A stretch of 8,176 nucleotides of DNA, from NCBI GenBank assembly GCA_041191265.1, contig JBEEPE010000349.1:1-8176 (forward strand), read 5' to 3'. This document shows, in pieces, positions 7,486 through 8,176 of this stretch. Origin of the DNA: JBEEPE01 sp041191265 (GTDB lineage: Bacteria; Verrucomicrobiota; Verrucomicrobiia; Chthoniobacterales; Chthoniobacteraceae). Numbering within the stretch: the first letter of the stretch is position 1; the number at the start of each line of letters is the position of its first letter. The notes under the pieces were generated by a model, which was not told where the DNA came from, did no database searches, and was given only the letters and a program-made list of their open reading frames with translations. The translations under genes were made by a program, and so were the position numbers.

Positions 7486-7544
7486 AGAGCGAAACTAGCC
7501 CCCACACCCCCTCAAAGCCAATCCCATTCGCACCCCCGCCACCC
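7486..7544. promoter_or_regulatory. 59-bp divergent intergenic region before polX
   Basis: This gap separates the divergent starts of the small membrane protein gene (7485, -) and the polymerase X gene (7545, +). For the - strand a poor sigma70-like pair is possible: TTGGCT (7516-7521), an 18-bp spacer, TAGTTT (7492-7497), with only three of six consensus bases in each box. I find no convincing + strand promoter and no Shine-Dalgarno sequence in front of either gene. The region is very C-rich on + and holds no palindrome that I would call an operator. Confidence 0.25.
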
Positions 7545-8176
7545 ATGCCTGCCCTCCTCAAAAACCGAGACGAAACCATCACGCTCCTCGAAGACATCGC
7601 CCAAATCCTCGAACTCAAAGGCGAATCCGTTTTCAAAGTCCGCGCCTACGCAAACGGCGCCCGAACCCTCGAAACCTTCACCGGCGACTTCGAAGAACTC
7701 ATCGCCTCCCAATCCCTCTCCAGCCTCCCAGGAATGGGCGACGCACTCACCGACAAAATCACCACCTTCGTCACCACAGGCTCCCTCCCCTACTTCGACG
7801 AACTCAAAAAATCCGTTCCCGAAGGTCTGTTCGACCTCTTCGAACTCCAAGGCCTCGGCCCAAAAAAAATCAAAGTCCTCTGGGAACAACTCAACATCAC
7901 CACCCTCGAATCCCTCGAAACCGCCGCGAAAGACGGCTCCATCGCCGCCCTGAAAGGATTCGGCGCAAAAACGGCCGCCAACCTCCTCGAATCCCTCGAA
8001 GCCCGAAAACGCTACGCCAACTCCTTCCGCTTCCACCAAATCGCCCCACTCGCCGAACACCTCCGCGAACAACTCCGCGATCTCGAAGAAGTCATCCAAG
8101 TCGAAATCGCAGGGAGCTATCGGCGCCGCAAAGAAATCGTTCGCGACATCGACTTCATCGTGTCCTCCAACACGCC
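7545..8176 (+). CDS. polX: DNA polymerase X (bacterial PolX), N-terminal part, cut by window edge
   Basis: Family X polymerases fill short gaps in base-excision and break repair; bacterial PolX also carries a C-terminal PHP domain with 3'-5' exonuclease activity. The window holds the first 210 codons of a protein that is usually about 570-580 residues. Visible: the 8-kDa lyase-like domain starting with LLEDIAQILELKGESVFKVR and ending in helix-hairpin-helix LPGMG (61-65); a second hairpin LQGLGPKKIKVLWEQL (101-116) and a third LKGFGAKTAANLLESL (136-151); then the polymerase signature GSYRRRKEIVRDIDF (190-204), with G190-S191 for nucleotide binding and D201 and D203 as the first two metal-binding aspartates. 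The palm remainder, thumb and PHP domain lie beyond the edge, so their presence is not shown. The start is firm: the frame is closed by TAG at 7485-7487 and no other start codon lies between. No Shine-Dalgarno sequence. Confidence 0.93.
   Translation, partial: MPALLKNRDETITLLEDIAQILELKGESVFKVRAYANGARTLETFTGDFEELIASQSLSSLPGMGDALTDKITTFVTTGSLPYFDELKKSVPEGLFDLFELQGLGPKKIKVLWEQLNITTLESLETAAKDGSIAALKGFGAKTAANLLESLEARKRYANSFRFHQIAPLAEHLREQLRDLEEVIQVEIAGSYRRRKEIVRDIDFIVSSNT

Noticed and set aside
7512..8099. - strand open frame opposite polX
   Set aside because: Its Glu/Gly/Phe-rich translation is the complement of polX codons such as CTC, TTC and GCC; polX has unmistakable motifs on the other strand.
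1..8176. RNA genes, insertion sequences, CRISPR arrays, attachment sites
   Set aside because: No cloverleaf, rRNA-like stretch, transposase motif, terminal inverted repeat or spaced short repeat was seen; nearly all of the window is accounted for by coding sequence.

Overview
The window reads as chromosomal DNA of a GC-rich Gram-negative bacterium. A signal-peptide protein and an inner-membrane RND pump imply an inner membrane plus periplasm. My best guess is a member of the Verrucomicrobiota/PVC group. This rests on overall impression (divergent RND pump, TPR/coiled-coil envelope protein, PolX, almost no Shine-Dalgarno sequences) and not on a marker gene, so treat the taxonomy as tentative. 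The + strand is strongly C-over-G throughout, including inside genes of both orientations. This looks like replication-strand skew, with the - strand probably being the leading strand.

Layout. Positions 1-2221 (-) hold the first 740 codons of an RND/HAE1-type proton-driven efflux pump, cut by the left edge. Just upstream of it in the same direction, 2289-5480 (-) encodes a large exported protein of about 1063 residues: a signal peptide, a short helical domain, about 650 residues of Lys/Glu/Ala-rich coiled coil containing an internal 300-bp duplication, and a C-terminal TPR block. The 67-bp gap between them shows no terminator, so they are probably co-transcribed. A 59-bp divergent gap separates this unit from a class I SAM-dependent methyltransferase of the RlmI/RlmK type at 5540-6517 (+). 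That gene's 3' end overlaps by 13 bp the convergent gene for a DedA-family membrane protein (6505-7149, -). Directly before the DedA start codon is an intrinsic terminator (7151-7177, -), preceded by a small two-helix membrane protein gene (7201-7485, -). A second 59-bp divergent gap leads to the N-terminal third of DNA polymerase X (7545 to the right edge, +).

Functionally the left half is an envelope unit (efflux pump plus periplasmic scaffold-like protein). The right half is a mix of rRNA modification, membrane lipid transport (DedA) and DNA repair (PolX), with no obvious shared pathway. I see no RNA genes, insertion sequences, CRISPR arrays or phage genes. The least ordinary items are the coiled-coil/TPR protein with its internal duplication, the terminator abutting the DedA start codon, and the near absence of Shine-Dalgarno sequences.
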